64,000 nucleotides of DNA from Haloarcula pellucida (lineage in GTDB: Archaea; Halobacteriota; Halobacteria; Halobacteriales; Haloarculaceae): positions 426,457-490,456 of the forward strand of contig NZ_BMOU01000003.1 of assembly GCF_014647235.1 (NCBI RefSeq), given 5' to 3'. The notes under the pieces are model-generated. The model saw nothing but the letters and a program-made list of their open reading frames with translations, was not told the origin of the DNA and did not search any database. A program made the translations under genes and the position numbers. How positions within the stretch are numbered: the first letter of the stretch is position 1; every line of letters starts with the position of its first letter. Positions 54,854 through 63,596 of this stretch are shown here, piece by piece.

Positions 54854-56141
54854 ACGCGACACCGACGCCACTGCCGATACGCACGACCCATCACGGGATG
54901 CAGGCGAACGACAGGACGGCCGAAACTGGTCGCGCCGCCAGACGCTCGCGTCGCTCGCATCGGCGGGGACGCTCGCGCTGGCTGGGTGCAGCCTGCAGTC
55001 AGTGACGTCCGGTGTGCAACCGCTTTGGGAGCATGACTTCTCGGCTGCCGTGGCCGCAGGCCCACCAGCCGCGACTGCCGACCACGTCGTCGTTGGTGGA
55101 CAGGATAAGCGACTCCACGCGTTCACCGCTGACGGGGAGCGGGCTTTTACTTTCGAGACCGGTGGTCCAATCGAGGCACGACCAGCTGTCCCGACGTCGG
55201 GCGGCCCGGTCCACGTCCACAGCACCGACGGAGACCTCTACACAGTCGGCCTGTCGGGTACCGAACGATGGCACGTGGAGGGGCAAGCCCGAACCGGCTG
55301 GCTCGGTCGGCAAGGCTCGCTGCTGGTCGGCATCGATCCAGTCGGAGAGACGGTCACCGGCTACGATGCGCGCGACGGCACACGCCGCTTCCAGCAGTCG
55401 GGGCGGAGGTATCCGTATCCTACGCTCAGTGAGTCGGCCAGTATCGTTCCCGTTACAAACTCGAACAGGGACACAGAGCTGGTTGCCCTTTCTCTAACAA
55501 CAGGCGAGGTGCTATGGGAATCACCAGCCCGTGATGCCTATCCCCACGTCGTCGCTGCCGGCGACCGGATCGTGACGGTCCGCAATTCCACCGTGCGGAT
55601 GCGCCGGGCCCGCGATGGGCACGTCCTGTGGGAGACCGCAGTGACCGGCGAGGTGATCAGCCACTTTGGGCCGCCGCTCTGGCTTGGCGAGCATGTCTAC
55701 GTGCGAGCAGCCCGTGACGACCGCGCGGACGAGCTTGTCGCCATCAACCGCGATGACGGACCCGTTCAGTGGCGTCGGAACGTCGGGTACGAACTCGAGA
55801 CAGTGACGGCGACTCCAGACGGTGTGTTCGTTGCGAGTTCGGTCAACGACCCCGACGGCGGCATCCTCGTCCGGCTGGACGCCTTCGCCCTCGATGGCAC
55901 CCGGCGATGGCAGACGACGACCGACATCGCAATCGGCGGAACGGTGGAGGCGCTGAAGCGTGTCGGTGACGTCCTCGTTGTAGCCAGCGGCCACGAACTC
56001 GCCGCCTACGATCCTGTCAGCGGGTCGCGTCGGTGGCAATACGATCCAGAGTCCTATCGCATCGGCGTGGCAACGGCCGATGGCGCGTTGTACGTTTCTT
56101 ACCGCGACACCGGTGGACTGGCACGGCTCCCGACTGGGTGA
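54846..56141 (+). CDS. PQQ-type beta-propeller lipoprotein, paralogue
   Basis: 431 residues. A long polar N-terminus (about 30 residues) precedes the Tat-like WSRRQTLASLASAGTLALAG and the lipobox cysteine. The rest is a beta-propeller (VGLSGTERWHV, YDARDGTRRFQ, LSLTTGEVLWE, MRRARDGHVLWE, LDAFALDGTRRW, YDPVSGSRRWQ). Overlaps the preceding gene by 8 nt, so they are co-translated and may work as a pair at the cell surface. Function unknown. Confidence 0.87.
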   Translation: MRERDTDATADTHDPSRDAGERQDGRNWSRRQTLASLASAGTLALAGCSLQSVTSGVQPLWEHDFSAAVAAGPPAATADHVVVGGQDKRLHAFTADGERAFTFETGGPIEARPAVPTSGGPVHVHSTDGDLYTVGLSGTERWHVEGQARTGWLGRQGSLLVGIDPVGETVTGYDARDGTRRFQQSGRRYPYPTLSESASIVPVTNSNRDTELVALSLTTGEVLWESPARDAYPHVVAAGDRIVTVRNSTVRMRRARDGHVLWETAVTGEVISHFGPPLWLGEHVYVRAARDDRADELVAINRDDGPVQWRRNVGYELETVTATPDGVFVASSVNDPDGGILVRLDAFALDGTRRWQTTTDIAIGGTVEALKRVGDVLVVASGHELAAYDPVSGSRRWQYDPESYRIGVATADGALYVSYRDTGGLARLPTG

Positions 56142-56539
56142 CACGGCGGTATCGGCTCTCTCGTTCCTCAGCCGGAATTGGGTGTCCTGCCACCAATGCG
56201 AGTGCGGTCTCTGACCAGGATACCCACGACATCATCAGTTGAGGATACTACGAAATCACCCGGACGCTCACCGGCCGTGGCTCACTGCGCGCCTCGTGCC
56301 TGCGGTGCGTGCGTCGACGAGGCACGTCGAACGACTGGCTCTGCATGGCCGTCCCACCGCAGGTGGCCGTCGTCGACGAGGCCGGACAGTTGAGGCGACG
56401 GCGCTCGTCGTGCGGGAGTCCAGCGACGATTACCGGGCGTCGGTCGACGTTCGGTAGATCCGTGAGCCGGTTCGTGAAAACGTGGAAACGACACAGACCG
56501 ACACCAACTGATTAGTCCCGAGGCGTCGTCGCCCCGACA
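56142..56539. other. Intergenic, nothing identified
   Basis: A plus-strand stretch near 56380-56455 (VEATALVVRESSDDYRASVD) looks coding but has no partner sequence; probably a remnant. No clear promoter for the following rdfA. Confidence 0.3.
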
Positions 56540-57169
56540 ATGGGACACGACTCCGGTAGAGGTAGACGGTCGAAAGTCGAACGGCTCCTCGAAGCGTACG
56601 ACTTAGAACCGCTGGGCTCGGAGCTGGAGGCTGCCTGGCTCGGCGAGGGACGAGAGCGCCAGAGTCTCCGATCGCTCGCCAACCGATTCAACCGGGCGCT
56701 CCTCGTCGCTGCGATTCGCGAGGCCGGGATGGACGTGGTCGACGGCGAGCCAGCCAATTTCTATCGGCTGTTGACCGACGACGACGTCAGTGCGGGCCAG
56801 CGCGTCGAAGCGCGAAACCGACTCGAACGCGGCGGCGTCGACGTCGAGCGTCTGGAAGACGACTTCGTCACGTATCAGGCAATTCGGCACTATCTCACGA
56901 ACGTTCGCGGTGCGAGATACGAGCGAGGTGACGACACCGAACAGGTCGACCGGGAGCGTGACAGCATCGACCGGTTACAGTCTCGGGTCGAAACCGTCGT
57001 TCGGGACTCCGTGGACAGGTTACGGAACGCGGGACGGCTCACAGTCGGCGAGTATCGCGTGTTCGTCAGCGTCGAACTCCTGTGTCAGGACTGCGGCGGC
57101 CAGTTCAGCGTCGGTGACCTCCTCCGTCGCGGTGGCTGTCGATGCGAGCAGGACTATAGTAACAGTTGA
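56540..57169 (+). CDS. rdfA: Rod-determining factor RdfA family protein, copy 2
   Basis: 209 residues. Same pattern as copy 1: KVERLLEAYDLEPLGSELEA, SLRSLANRFNRALL, FYRLLTDDDVSAGQ, LEDDFVTYQAIRHYL, and C-terminal CQDC...CRC. The last residues (YSNS) and the stop come from the MITE inserted at 57157; without it the gene would end at TAG directly after GAC, inside CTAG. The three or four extra residues probably do not matter. Confidence 0.87.
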   Translation: MGHDSGRGRRSKVERLLEAYDLEPLGSELEAAWLGEGRERQSLRSLANRFNRALLVAAIREAGMDVVDGEPANFYRLLTDDDVSAGQRVEARNRLERGGVDVERLEDDFVTYQAIRHYLTNVRGARYERGDDTEQVDRERDSIDRLQSRVETVVRDSVDRLRNAGRLTVGEYRVFVSVELLCQDCGGQFSVGDLLRRGGCRCEQDYSNS

Positions 57170-57236
57170 AACGATTCACACACCGACCGCACCGCCGTCG
57201 TGCGGTCGGGAGTGCATCGATTTTCAATGGCTACTA
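57157..57236. mobile_element. 80-bp palindromic MITE-like element, copy 4
   Basis: Ends TAGTAACA and GGCTACTA, TA flanks, stem with C:G pair. It sits exactly in the CTAG that served as overlapping stop codons of rdfA copy 2 (plus) and ASRP copy 2 (minus), and it supplies new stops to both. Confidence 0.92.
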
Positions 57237-59203
57237 TAGCCGATATCGGTCACGCGATGGTACTCGTCTCGGAGTGCCTGGGCGTCCTCCGGGAGCAAGG
57301 CGACGACGAGGTAGGTGGGATAGGACGAGAAGTACTCGACGAGTGCCGCGATTCGTTCCGCGTCGATGGCCTCCAGCGAATCGAGTAGCATGAACGGGAC
57401 TTGCTCGTGGACTTCGTGGACGAGGTAGCCCGCGAGCGCGAACACCAGCCCCGTGACCTCGCGCTCGCTCTCGCTGAGGTGGGCGATAGTGTCTTCGTAG
57501 ACGGTCCCGCCTTCCGAACTCCGGACGACGTGCAGTTCGAACGTCGACCCCTCGACGACGTCCTCGGCCGTGATTTGGTCGACGGCGTCCGTGGGCTGGT
57601 CCGTCCGTTCGAGCCATATCCGTTCGAGGTTCTCGTAGCCGAGGATTTCGAGCAACTCGTCCATCCGCTCGTTGAACTGCTTGGTGGCGTCGCTCTCGAG
57701 TTGGTCGATACGGGTCCGCAGGTCGATGAGCTCTGCGACGGTGTCTTTCCGCTGTTCGACCAGTGACCCCTCCCGACGGATCTCGTCCTCTATCTCGTCT
57801 ATCTCGTCGTTCAACTCGTCGAGTTCCGATTCAAGTCGGTCTAACTCGAACTCCAGTTCGTTGGCCTCGGTGTGCAGGTCGAGCACTTCGTCGAATTCTT
57901 CGGAGCGTAGCGAGGACACACGGGCTTCGAGTTCGGCGACCCGACTGGAGAGGTTGTCGCGCCGGTCTCGCAGGTCCGCGACGGTCGACTGACGGCGGTC
58001 GATTTCGTCGTCTATCTCCGCAATCGTCTCGCTCAAGTCTTCGTGTCGGTTCACCGCCGTCTCGATGTCGTCGCGTTCCGCGCTCAGTTCGTCCAGTGCT
58101 GCCTCGATGTCGTCGATTTCCGAGAGCGTCTCTTCCCGGTGGGTCCGCATCGTCTCTACGGTCGATTCGATGCGGTCACGCTTCACACGCGAACCACAGG
58201 TCCAGCAGGTCGTCTTCGACCCGCGGTAGAGTTGGTCGGTGATGTCGCCGACGCTCTCCGGTTTCGCGCCGATGGCCTCGGCAATCTGGGTGTGTTCACC
58301 GGCGAGTAACTCCTCGTTGAACCTGATGACGTTCTGCAGTCGGGTCGTGTACTCGGAGAGGTCACGCTTGCGCTCGCGACGCGCGGTAAGGTCGGCTTTG
58401 ACCTCCTCGAGCCGTTCTTTCGGGGCGTCCGTGAGACTGGCCCGTTCCGCTGCGAGGCTCCCTCGCTCGTCACGTAGGGCGCTGATACTCTCCTGTTCTG
58501 ACTGAATCTCGTCCCGGACGCGCCTGAGTTCGGACCGCGTCGCCTGCAGTTCGTCGAGCGCCGTCTCCAGTTCGTTCTTGTTCTGGCGCGTTATCTCGGC
58601 GTCTAGCGTCCGGTCGTCGATGTCGGCCTCGACCGATCGGAGTTCGTCCCGCACGTCCTCGATTTCGTCCCGGAGCGTCGCCCGTCGCTGTTCGAGATCC
58701 GGGAGGTCCTGTTTCAGCGACGCCACCGCGTCGAGTTCGTCGTCGATAGCCGCCTTCCGCTGTTCGGCGTCGCGTATCTCCCGGCGCAACGCCGCGAGGT
58801 CGACCGGGCGCATGATGACTTCCCGGAGGTCGTCGCCGCGGACGACGGCCTGTCTCGCCTCGTTGCCTTCTAGGAGGAACGCGAACAGGTTCGCGAGCGT
58901 CGGGTCCGAGAGTACGCCGCTGCCAGACCCAACGACCCCGTCCTCGGTTCTGGTAGCTGTCCGCGTGTACGTCTCGCCGTCCACAGTCAGTTCGACGCGC
59001 CCCCGGTCCGCACTCCTCTTGACGGACGTCCAGTCGCTCCCGTGGGCGGCCATTATCGCCTGCAGGAACGACGTCCGGTTCGTCGCGTTGCGGCCGGCGA
59101 GTATCGTCACACCCGGCGGTATCTCGACTGTCGCCGATTCGATACCACCGATGTGCTCGACGTCGAACGCCGCTTGGTCACCGGTGGTCCCAGCCGATTC
59201 CAT
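57224..59203 (-). CDS. Archaea-specific SMC-related protein (ASRP), copy 2
   Basis: 659 residues from the ATG at 59203, with a TATA-like TTTAAG about 30 bp upstream; the longer frame to 59299 adds 32 unlikely residues. Layout as in copy 1: IGGIESATVEIPPGVTILAG, diverged P-loop GRNATNRTSFLQ, long coiled coil with zinc hook CWTCGS, signature HLSESEREVTGL, Walker B-like FMLLDSLEAID. The original C-terminus VTDIG is extended by YSSH from the MITE. Probably works with RdfA copy 2. Confidence 0.88.
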   Translation of the reverse strand: MESAGTTGDQAAFDVEHIGGIESATVEIPPGVTILAGRNATNRTSFLQAIMAAHGSDWTSVKRSADRGRVELTVDGETYTRTATRTEDGVVGSGSGVLSDPTLANLFAFLLEGNEARQAVVRGDDLREVIMRPVDLAALRREIRDAEQRKAAIDDELDAVASLKQDLPDLEQRRATLRDEIEDVRDELRSVEADIDDRTLDAEITRQNKNELETALDELQATRSELRRVRDEIQSEQESISALRDERGSLAAERASLTDAPKERLEEVKADLTARRERKRDLSEYTTRLQNVIRFNEELLAGEHTQIAEAIGAKPESVGDITDQLYRGSKTTCWTCGSRVKRDRIESTVETMRTHREETLSEIDDIEAALDELSAERDDIETAVNRHEDLSETIAEIDDEIDRRQSTVADLRDRRDNLSSRVAELEARVSSLRSEEFDEVLDLHTEANELEFELDRLESELDELNDEIDEIEDEIRREGSLVEQRKDTVAELIDLRTRIDQLESDATKQFNERMDELLEILGYENLERIWLERTDQPTDAVDQITAEDVVEGSTFELHVVRSSEGGTVYEDTIAHLSESEREVTGLVFALAGYLVHEVHEQVPFMLLDSLEAIDAERIAALVEYFSSYPTYLVVALLPEDAQALRDEYHRVTDIGYSSH

Positions 59204-59445
59204 ACGCGTACGTGTGCGACTGTAACGCTTAAACACTGGGGCGCTCCGGACCGCGAGTTGGGTTCCCGGACGGAACGTAACAGAAAGGCTAACAGCCATA
59301 TGCGTGTTATTTTACCGATCTGCCGCCCAGCCAACCGATCAAAAACAGCTATCTCACTATTCCAATCGGTCACATGCGCCCTAAAACAATCACTAACGCG
59401 AATCTTTATGTACAACTATTGACGACGCTGGCGATGTAGTTCGCA

Positions 59446-60585
59446 ATGTCCGATAGCAACCAAATCGAAAGTGCGCTCCGCGCTCACGTGACCTCCGTCA
59501 AGGAGGACCTGATGACCGGCGTGTCGTTCATGATCCCCTTCGTCACCATCGGTGGCATCTTCCTCGCCGTCGCATACGCGGTGGGTGACACGCAGGCCGT
59601 CTTCGAGAACACCGGTTCCGCCGGGTGGTTCCTCGCCCAGATAGGCGTCGCCGGCCTGACCATCATGGTGCCGATCCTCGGTGCCTACATCGCGTACGCC
59701 ATCGCAGACCGCCCCGGGCTGGCACCCGGCTTCCTGCTGGCGTACATCCTCCAGCAGGGCACAGTCATCGAGGAAGCGGCCGGCGTCATCGGGCTCTCCG
59801 GCGGCGGCGCGGGGGCCGGCTACCTCGGCGCGATCGTCGCCGGCCTGCTGGCCGGGTACGTCGCCCGCTGGTTCAAGAACCGCAACGTACCAGAGTTCCT
59901 CCAGCCGATGATGCCGGTACTCATCATCCCGGTCGCGACGATGGCCGTCCTCACACCCATCATGCTGTTCGTGCTGGGCGTGCCCGTCGCACTCGCCAAC
60001 CAGGGCCTCACCGGGTTCCTCGAATCGATGCAGGGCGGGCAGGCGGTCGTCGTCGGCCTCGTCCTCGGTGGGATGATGGCGTTCGACATGGGCGGTCCGG
60101 TCAACAAGGTAGCGTACGTCTTCTCGACGGGCCTCATCACCGAAGGCATCTACGCGCCGATGGCCGCCGTGATGATCGGCGGGATGGTTCCCCCCATCGG
60201 GATGGCTCTCTCCACCTTCATCGCCCCGCACAAGTACGCGGCCGAGATGTACGAGAACGCCAAGAGCGGCGTCGTACTGGGCTCCTCGTTCATCACGGAG
60301 GGTGCGATTCCGTACGCGGCGGCCGACCCGCTCCGCGTCATCCCGTCGGTCGTCGCCGGGAGCGCCGTCGGCGGCGCCGCGTCGATGGCGATGGGCGTGA
60401 CGATGCCCGCCCCCCACGGCGGCATCTTCGTCGTGTTGCTGTCGAACAAGCCCCTGCTGTTCCTCGGGTGCATCCTGCTGGGCTCGCTGGTCACCGCGAC
60501 CGTCGCGACGCTCGTCAAACCCGACTTCGAGGACCGTATCGCGGCCGAACAGGAAGCGGCGAACGCGACGCCGAGCGACGACTGA
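59446..60585 (+). CDS. ptfC: PTS fructose-specific EIIC permease
   Basis: 379 residues, about 9-10 membrane segments with the fructose EIIC hallmarks (MMAFDMGGPVNKVAYVF, GAIPYAAADPLRVIPS, MPAPHGGIFVV). First gene of a complete PTS operon in the order EIIC, EIIA, HPr, EI, EIIB, aldolase, the gene set known from Haloferax and Haloarcula fructose use. A TATA-like TCTTTATG lies about 40 bp upstream. The C-terminal tail is cytoplasmic and acidic. Confidence 0.95.
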   Translation: MSDSNQIESALRAHVTSVKEDLMTGVSFMIPFVTIGGIFLAVAYAVGDTQAVFENTGSAGWFLAQIGVAGLTIMVPILGAYIAYAIADRPGLAPGFLLAYILQQGTVIEEAAGVIGLSGGGAGAGYLGAIVAGLLAGYVARWFKNRNVPEFLQPMMPVLIIPVATMAVLTPIMLFVLGVPVALANQGLTGFLESMQGGQAVVVGLVLGGMMAFDMGGPVNKVAYVFSTGLITEGIYAPMAAVMIGGMVPPIGMALSTFIAPHKYAAEMYENAKSGVVLGSSFITEGAIPYAAADPLRVIPSVVAGSAVGGAASMAMGVTMPAPHGGIFVVLLSNKPLLFLGCILLGSLVTATVATLVKPDFEDRIAAEQEAANATPSDD

Positions 60586-60636
60586 GAACGGACGAACGGT
60601 AGCGCGCTGACCGCAGACACCCCCACAAGAGACACG

Positions 60637-61113
60637 ATGACAGACGCAATCCAACGGGACGACATCGACGAACTGCTCCCGGCGAGCCACATCTCGCTGG
60701 CCGAACCACCCGCCGAGAAGGAAGCATGTATCGAACACCTGCTCGACCTGCTGGTCGACGCCGGTCGCGTCGAGGACCGACAGACCGCCCTCGACGCGCT
60801 GCTGACCCGCGAAGAGCAGACGACGACCGGCGTCGGCATGGGTATCGGCATCCCGCACGCGAAGACCGACGCCGTCTCGAAACCGTCGCTCGCGTTCACC
60901 CGCTCGGAGGACGGCGTCGACTTCGGGTCGATGGACGGCGAACCCGCGACGCTCATCTTCCAGATACTCGTTCCGGAGGAAGGCGGCGAGGACCACCTCA
61001 GCATCCTCAGTTCGCTCTCGCGCTCCCTGATGCACGACGACGTGCGCGAGCGACTCCACGAGGCCGACGACGAGGCGGCAGTGCAGAACACGCTCCGGGA
61101 GGCGCTCGCATGA
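60637..61113 (+). CDS. ptfA: PTS fructose-type EIIA
   Basis: 158 residues of the EIIA-2 (mannitol/fructose) family. The phosphorylated His lies in GIGIPHAKTDAVSKP; the second conserved stretch is HLSILSSLSRSL. It takes phosphate from HPr and passes it to EIIB. It starts 51 bp after EIIC and overlaps HPr by 4 nt (ATGA). Confidence 0.95.
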   Translation: MTDAIQRDDIDELLPASHISLAEPPAEKEACIEHLLDLLVDAGRVEDRQTALDALLTREEQTTTGVGMGIGIPHAKTDAVSKPSLAFTRSEDGVDFGSMDGEPATLIFQILVPEEGGEDHLSILSSLSRSLMHDDVRERLHEADDEAAVQNTLREALA

Positions 61114-61388
61114 GCGTCGAACGCACCGTCACCATCGTCCCCGAAGCGGGACTGCACGCCCGCCCGGCGGCGGCGTTCGTCGAGGCCGTCAACGACCACG
61201 AAGCCGAGGTCTCGGCCGGGCAACCCGGCGACGACCTCGTGCAGGCGGGGAGCATGATTGCCGTCACCAGTCTCGGCGTCGGGCAGGGAGACGAACTCCG
61301 CCTCGTCGCCGACGGCCCCGACGCGGCGGCCGTGCTCGACGAACTCGAAGACATACTGACCACACCGGAGGAGGAGTTGAGCGCCTGA
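61110..61388 (+). CDS. ptsH: PTS phosphocarrier HPr
   Basis: 92 residues. The active His is in EAGLHARPAAAF, and the region of the bacterial regulatory Ser46 reads AGSMIAVTSLG. It shuttles phosphate from EI to EIIA. Start overlaps the EIIA stop; EI follows 2 bp later. Too short for many ORF filters but clearly real. Confidence 0.95.
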   Translation: MSVERTVTIVPEAGLHARPAAAFVEAVNDHEAEVSAGQPGDDLVQAGSMIAVTSLGVGQGDELRLVADGPDAAAVLDELEDILTTPEEELSA

Positions 61389-61390
61389 CG

Positions 61391-63079
61391 ATGGCAGACC
61401 GAACCCTCCACGGAACCGGTGCCACGCCGCGCTCCGGCCTCGGTACTGTCGTCTGGTACGACCCAGAAGTCACGCTCCCCGACCCCGAGGACGTGACCGT
61501 CGACCGCGACGCCGAGAGCGAGCAGTTCGCTGCCGCCGTCGAGACGGCCCGCGCCGAACTCGAATCCGAACGCGCGGCGACCGCCGACCGCGTCGGCGAG
61601 GACGAGGCCGCCGTCTTCGACGCGCACATTCAGTTCCTCGAAGACCCGACCATCGAGGACGCTGTCGAGACGAGCATCGCTGACGGCCTGCCCGCCGCGA
61701 ACGCCGTCGACGACGCCTTCGGCGAGCACATCGAGCAGTTCGAGGGGATGGACGGCCGGATGGCCGAGCGAGCGGACGACCTCCGGGACGTCCGTGACCG
61801 CCTCCTGCGAGTGCTGACCGACAGCGAGCGCGTCACCCTCGGACAGGTCCCCGAAGGCAGCGTCGTCCTCGCCGAACGATTGACGCCCAGCGACACGGCG
61901 CAACTAGACCCCGACACTGTCGCGGGATTCGCGACCGTGACCGGTGGTCGAACTTCCCACGCGGCCATCTTCGCCCGGTCGCTCGCGCTGCCGGCCGTCG
62001 TCGGCGTCGGCGATGCGCTCGACGACGTCGCGGAGGGGGCCGAAGTCGTCGTCGACGGTGACGCCGGCACGCTACTGGTCGGCCCCGACGAGGACGAACG
62101 CGAGGCGGCGGCCGCCGATACCGGTGCTGCAGTCGTCGAGGAAGCCGTCGAGACGACCGACGGGCATCACGTCGAAGTCGCGGCGAACGTCGGTCGACCC
62201 GAGGAGTTGTCGGCCGCCGCCGACCGCGGGGCCGACGGCGTCGGCCTGTTCCGGACCGAGTTCCTCTTCCTCGACCGAGAGTCGCCCCCCTCGGAGGACG
62301 AGCAGTACGAGGCCGTCCGCGAGGCACTCGATACGTTCCCCGACGGCCGCGTCGTCGTACGCACGCTCGACATCGGCGGCGACAAGCGTATCCCGTATCT
62401 CGACCTCCCCGAGGAGGAGAACCCCTTCCTCGGCGAGCGGGGGATTCGCCGCTCGCTGGACCCGGACTCGGGCCTCTTTGCGACCCAACTCCGGGCGCTC
62501 CTGCGGGCGGCGGCCGACGGCGCCGGCGAACTGAACGTCATGTTCCCGCTCGTCGCCAGCGTCGAGGAACTCGAATCGGCGCTCGACGCCGTCGACTCGG
62601 CGGCCGCGGACCTCGACGACCGGGGCGTCGCCTACGAGCGGCCGTCGCTGGGCGTGATGATAGAGACACCCGGCGCCGTGTTCGTGGCCGACGAACTCGC
62701 GGCGCGCGTCGACTTCCTCTCCATCGGGACGAACGACCTCACCCAGTACGTGATGGCCGCCGACCGCGAGAACGAGCGCGTCGGCGACCTCCACGACCCG
62801 ACCTACCCCGGCGTCGTGCGGGCCATTCACCGAACGGTAGAACAGGCCCACGCGGCAGACGCGTGGGTCGGGATGTGCGGTGAGATGGCCGGCGACCCCG
62901 ACCTGACGGAACTGCTCGTCGGTCTCGGGTTGGACGAACTCTCGATGAGCGCCGTCACCATCCCCGACGTGAAGACCGAAGTCAGCGAGACCGAGTACAG
63001 CACCGCGAGCGAGCGTGCCGACGACGCTCGCCTCGCCGCAACGCGCAGTGCAGTCCAGACCACCATTCAAGACACATGA
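61391..63079 (+). CDS. ptsI: PTS enzyme I (PEP-protein phosphotransferase)
   Basis: 562 residues. N-terminal HPr-binding/phosphohistidine part with the active His in TGGRTSHAAIFARS, then a PEP-binding TIM barrel (FLFLDRESPPSEDEQ, RTLDIGGDKRIPYL, SIGTNDLTQYVMAADRENE, GMCGEMAGDP with the catalytic Cys). It starts the phosphorelay from PEP in the cytoplasm. Overlaps EIIB by 4 nt. Confidence 0.96.
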   Translation: MADRTLHGTGATPRSGLGTVVWYDPEVTLPDPEDVTVDRDAESEQFAAAVETARAELESERAATADRVGEDEAAVFDAHIQFLEDPTIEDAVETSIADGLPAANAVDDAFGEHIEQFEGMDGRMAERADDLRDVRDRLLRVLTDSERVTLGQVPEGSVVLAERLTPSDTAQLDPDTVAGFATVTGGRTSHAAIFARSLALPAVVGVGDALDDVAEGAEVVVDGDAGTLLVGPDEDEREAAAADTGAAVVEEAVETTDGHHVEVAANVGRPEELSAAADRGADGVGLFRTEFLFLDRESPPSEDEQYEAVREALDTFPDGRVVVRTLDIGGDKRIPYLDLPEEENPFLGERGIRRSLDPDSGLFATQLRALLRAAADGAGELNVMFPLVASVEELESALDAVDSAAADLDDRGVAYERPSLGVMIETPGAVFVADELAARVDFLSIGTNDLTQYVMAADRENERVGDLHDPTYPGVVRAIHRTVEQAHAADAWVGMCGEMAGDPDLTELLVGLGLDELSMSAVTIPDVKTEVSETEYSTASERADDARLAATRSAVQTTIQDT

Positions 63080-63513
63080 AATTCGTCGCAGTAACCGCGT
63101 GCCCGACGGGCATCGCACACAGCCAGATGGCAGCAGAGAACTTAGAACAGACCGCGGCCGAACAGGGTCACGACATCGAAGTCGAGATTCAGGGTGCCAT
63201 GGGCGCGGAGAACGAACTCTCCGCGGCCGACATCGAATCGGCCGACGCCGCCATCATCGCGGCCGACACGTCCGTCAACCGCGACCGCTTCGAGGACGCG
63301 AACGTCCCCGTCGTCAAGGGGACCGTCAAGGACGCCGTCAACGACGTCGAGGGCCTGCTCGCAGCGGCCGTCGAGACCGCTGGCGGTGACGCCGAGAGAG
63401 ACACGTCCGAGACGAGCGACGCGAGCGAGGCCGAGGACAGCGAACCCCAGCGTCGCCGCGGTGGCGACCGCTCGAAGAGCCTCGCCAACCGACTGAAGCG
63501 CCTGTTCACGTAA
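63076..63513 (+). CDS. ptfB: PTS fructose-specific EIIB
   Basis: 145 residues. The phosphorylated Cys is in AVTACPTGIAHSQM, the fructose EIIB signature. The domain ends near residue 100; a charged tail (DASEAEDSEPQRRRGGDRSK) follows and may mediate contacts. It hands phosphate to fructose in EIIC, giving fructose 1-phosphate. Confidence 0.95.
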   Translation: MKFVAVTACPTGIAHSQMAAENLEQTAAEQGHDIEVEIQGAMGAENELSAADIESADAAIIAADTSVNRDRFEDANVPVVKGTVKDAVNDVEGLLAAAVETAGGDAERDTSETSDASEAEDSEPQRRRGGDRSKSLANRLKRLFT

Positions 63514-63596
63514 GTTACCGATCCGTCACGGCCAGCGCACCGTCCGCGGAGCTCTGGCGGACAGCGACAGACAGTCCACACATCCCCACCAAACCG

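Noticed and set aside
9157..57239. The 80-bp elements as tRNA-like or riboswitch structures
   Set aside because: They are near-perfect fold-back palindromes with TA flanks, one splits a gene, and no cloverleaf or aptamer pattern is visible.
59416..61059. 547-codon open frame antisense to the EIIC and EIIA genes
   Set aside because: Arg/Asp/Gly-rich shadow produced by GC-rich codon usage; no domain, and the plus strand carries clear PTS genes. The same holds for 42898-44112 (minus), 48584-49885 (minus) and 11551-12990 (minus).
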